From contig JAYEII010000113.1 in NCBI GenBank assembly GCA_034660015.1, positions 1 through 6,336 on the forward strand: a DNA stretch of 6,336 nucleotides, in the 5' to 3' direction. The notes under the pieces are model-generated. The model saw nothing but the letters and a program-made list of their open reading frames with translations. It did not search any database and was not told the DNA's origin. This DNA is from QEXZ01 sp034660015. GTDB taxonomy: Archaea > Halobacteriota > Syntropharchaeia > Alkanophagales > Methanospirareceae. Numbering within the stretch: position 1 is the first letter of the stretch; every line of letters starts with the position of its first letter. Shown in pieces: positions 4,963 through 6,336 of the stretch. Made by a program: the position numbers and the translations under genes.

Positions 4963-6168
4963 ATGGAAATAAAAAGGAATATAGAAGTTGAGTTCGTGAA
5001 CACAAAACCCGTTGAAGAACAAGCGATAGAAATGGTGGAACGAAAAGGGCTGGGGCATCCAGACAGCTTATGTGATGGTATAGCCGAAGCCGTTAGCGTA
5101 GCGTTGTGCAAAGAATATAAAAAGAAGTGCGGGATAATACTGCATCACAACACGGACAAAGTGCAGCTCATCGCCGGTAGGTCAAACCCGAAATACGGTG
5201 GTGGCGAGGTTATTTCGCCGATATGCATTCTGCTGGGTGGTCGAGCAACGCGAGAATTTGAAGGCGAGGAAATCGCCGTTGATACCGTAGCGATACGAGC
5301 GGCGAGGGAATATTTACGGAACCTCAGGAATCTGGATATGGATAGTCACGTTGTGGTAGATAGCAAACTGGGAATGGGCTCTTCTGACCTTTTAACAGTT
5401 TTCCAGGGTGAGGGTAAGGACAGGGCAATACCGATAGCGAATGATACCTCCTTTGGCGTTGCACATGCTCCTTTTTCTGAGACTGAATCCATAGTGCTTA
5501 ACGCAGAAAACAAGGTGATGGCGGAATACCGCAACCGTGAGCTCGCGATAGGAGAGGATATGAAGATAATGGCACTTAGAGAAAAAGACCGGATAACTTT
5601 AACGGTTGGCGATGCCTTTGTATCGAAATACGTGGACGATTACCAGCACTATACGGATACAAAACAGCGATTGAACGATTTTGTTAGCCGTGTCGCCGGA
5701 ACACATACGAACAGAGAAGTAACTACGCAGGTTAATATGGCTGACACAAGAGACTCGGTTTATCTCACGGTAACCGGAACCTCAGCGGAAATGGGTGATG
5801 ATGGAGCCACTGGTCGTGGCAACCGGTGCAACGGGCTTATCACGCCAAGCAGACCCATCAGCATGGAAGCGACATCGGGAAAAAATCCGGTGAATCATAC
5901 CGGTAAAATATACAATTTGCTTGCCAATAAAATAGCCAATGAAGTCGTAGATAGCGTAGATGGAATTCAAGAAGTGTACATAAAGATTCTTTCGGAGATA
6001 GGCAGAAGGATAGACGACCCGAAGGTGGCAACCGCTCAGATTGTTCCAAAGAGCGATGTAAACCCTGGAGTAGCGGAAACGAAGGTGGAACGAATAATGG
6101 ATGATTGGCTCTCGAACATCGCGGAGATAAAGGAGATGGCGATTAGAGGGGAGTTGAGAACGTTTTGA
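4963..6168 (+). CDS. mat: S-adenosylmethionine synthetase, archaeal type
   Basis: This 401-residue cytosolic enzyme forms S-adenosylmethionine from methionine and ATP, the methyl donor for RNA, lipid and cofactor methylation. It belongs to the archaeal MAT family, very divergent from bacterial MetK. Signatures: VEERKGLGHPDS-like segment with GLGHPDS at 29-35 followed by CDGIAEAVS, NTDKVQLIAG, CILLGGRAT, GMGSSDLL, GVAHAPFSETE, and the long conserved block GRGNRCNGLI (284-293), then MEATSGKNPVNHTGKIYN (301-318). Length is the family norm (about 400) and the frame is uninterrupted. The ATG at 4963 gives the standard MxxxRNIxVE start; the ATG ten bases earlier is out of frame. No strong Shine-Dalgarno site is seen. 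The gene appears monocistronic: a 143-base structured gap separates it from recQ and a hairpin follows the stop. Confidence 0.97.
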   Translation: MEIKRNIEVEFVNTKPVEEQAIEMVERKGLGHPDSLCDGIAEAVSVALCKEYKKKCGIILHHNTDKVQLIAGRSNPKYGGGEVISPICILLGGRATREFEGEEIAVDTVAIRAAREYLRNLRNLDMDSHVVVDSKLGMGSSDLLTVFQGEGKDRAIPIANDTSFGVAHAPFSETESIVLNAENKVMAEYRNRELAIGEDMKIMALREKDRITLTVGDAFVSKYVDDYQHYTDTKQRLNDFVSRVAGTHTNREVTTQVNMADTRDSVYLTVTGTSAEMGDDGATGRGNRCNGLITPSRPISMEATSGKNPVNHTGKIYNLLANKIANEVVDSVDGIQEVYIKILSEIGRRIDDPKVATAQIVPKSDVNPGVAETKVERIMDDWLSNIAEIKEMAIRGELRTF

Positions 6169-6169
6169 A

Positions 6170-6200
6170 ACAAACCTTTTCTTAGAAAGAAAAGGTTTGT
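6170..6200 (+). terminator. Perfect 13-bp hairpin right after the SAM synthetase stop
   Basis: ACAAACCTTTTCT (6170-6182) is perfectly inverted as AGAAAAGGTTTGT (6188-6200); a further T-A pair could make 14 bp with a three-base loop. It begins two bases after the TGA stop. No U-run follows, so it is not a standard intrinsic terminator, though it could end or stabilise the 3' end of the mRNA. It could also be an insertion-sequence footprint. Confidence 0.5.
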
Positions 6201-6336
6201 CAAAAGAACATTTAGAAGGAAGAAAAGTTCACGAGCACCGACCACGCCCTCCTCCGCAGTTTAATGCGATAGCGCATCCCTGCTATTCCCGTCGCTGCGT
6301 TTTGCATTTAAAGCCTTCCATATCTTTTATGTACCT
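6201..6336. other. Noncoding end of window with an unexplained GC-richer block
   Basis: After an A-rich stretch, 6241-6300 has 36 G or C in 60 bases, clearly above its surroundings. A 5-bp hairpin, ATGCG-ATAG-CGCAT, is at 6264-6277. A frame open from a TTG at 6197 to the window edge has no recognisable homology and starts inside the hairpin, so I do not call it a gene. No tRNA or known RNA structure was recognised. The block might be the edge of a repeat or of an RNA or gene continuing past the window. Confidence 0.3.

Noticed and set aside
4953..4991. ATG ten bases upstream of the SAM synthetase start
   Set aside because: Out of frame with the enzyme and stops after 12 codons; it lies in a repeat tract, so it is probably not a real start, though a tiny upstream frame cannot be excluded.
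6197..6336. An open frame from a TTG running off the right edge (LSKEHLEGRK...)
   Set aside because: It begins inside the perfect hairpin, has no ribosome-binding site or recognisable family pattern, and is Pro/Arg-rich in a way typical of GC-rich noncoding sequence.

Overview
The window looks like a piece of a euryarchaeal chromosome. Archaeal markers are an archaeal-type S-adenosylmethionine synthetase, an archaeal SepF and a short ZPR1-type zinc-finger protein. A/T-rich TATA-like elements lie shortly upstream of several starts, and two of the genes have no Shine-Dalgarno sequence. A full-length RecQ and GCAGAT-type dispersed repeats with a GxxExxY gene remnant would fit a methanogen/ANME-related lineage, but that assignment is inference; no rRNA or other taxonomic marker is present. 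All recognised genes are on the + strand.

Layout: (1) 1-420 is the C-terminal end of purF (purine synthesis), cut by the window edge. (2) 421-683 is noncoding, with an 8-bp periodic repeat array directly after purF and a CTCTGCG-type repeat end. (3) 684-1557 is a tight two-gene unit, sepF (FtsZ anchor) and a ZPR1-like zinc-finger gene, with one base between them. (4) 1565-2392 is the accessory part. Two copies of a GCAGAT/ATCTGCG repeat element lie here, the second carrying a decayed GxxExxY gene. Both end in the same 20-bp A/T-rich, TATA-containing segment. A PaREP1-family gene sits exactly between them and recQ starts just after the second copy. (5) 2417-4819 is recQ, with the uncommon order helicase, long winged-helix-like insert, Zn, RQC, HRDC. 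(6) 4820-4962 is a structured intergenic region with nested inverted repeats, a 14-bp palindrome and two more 8-bp periodic tracts. (7) 4963-6168 is the S-adenosylmethionine synthetase gene, followed by a perfect 13-bp hairpin. The last ~100 bases are an unexplained GC-richer block.

purF, sepF, ZPR1 and the SAM synthetase are housekeeping genes. The most notable signal is the repeat pair in 1565-2392: a dispersed element that seems to have delivered near-identical promoter-like sequence in front of two different genes (PaREP1 and recQ) and to have supplied the stop codon of the PaREP1 gene. A second is the degenerate 8-bp GCGGTTTA-type array found in three intergenic positions.
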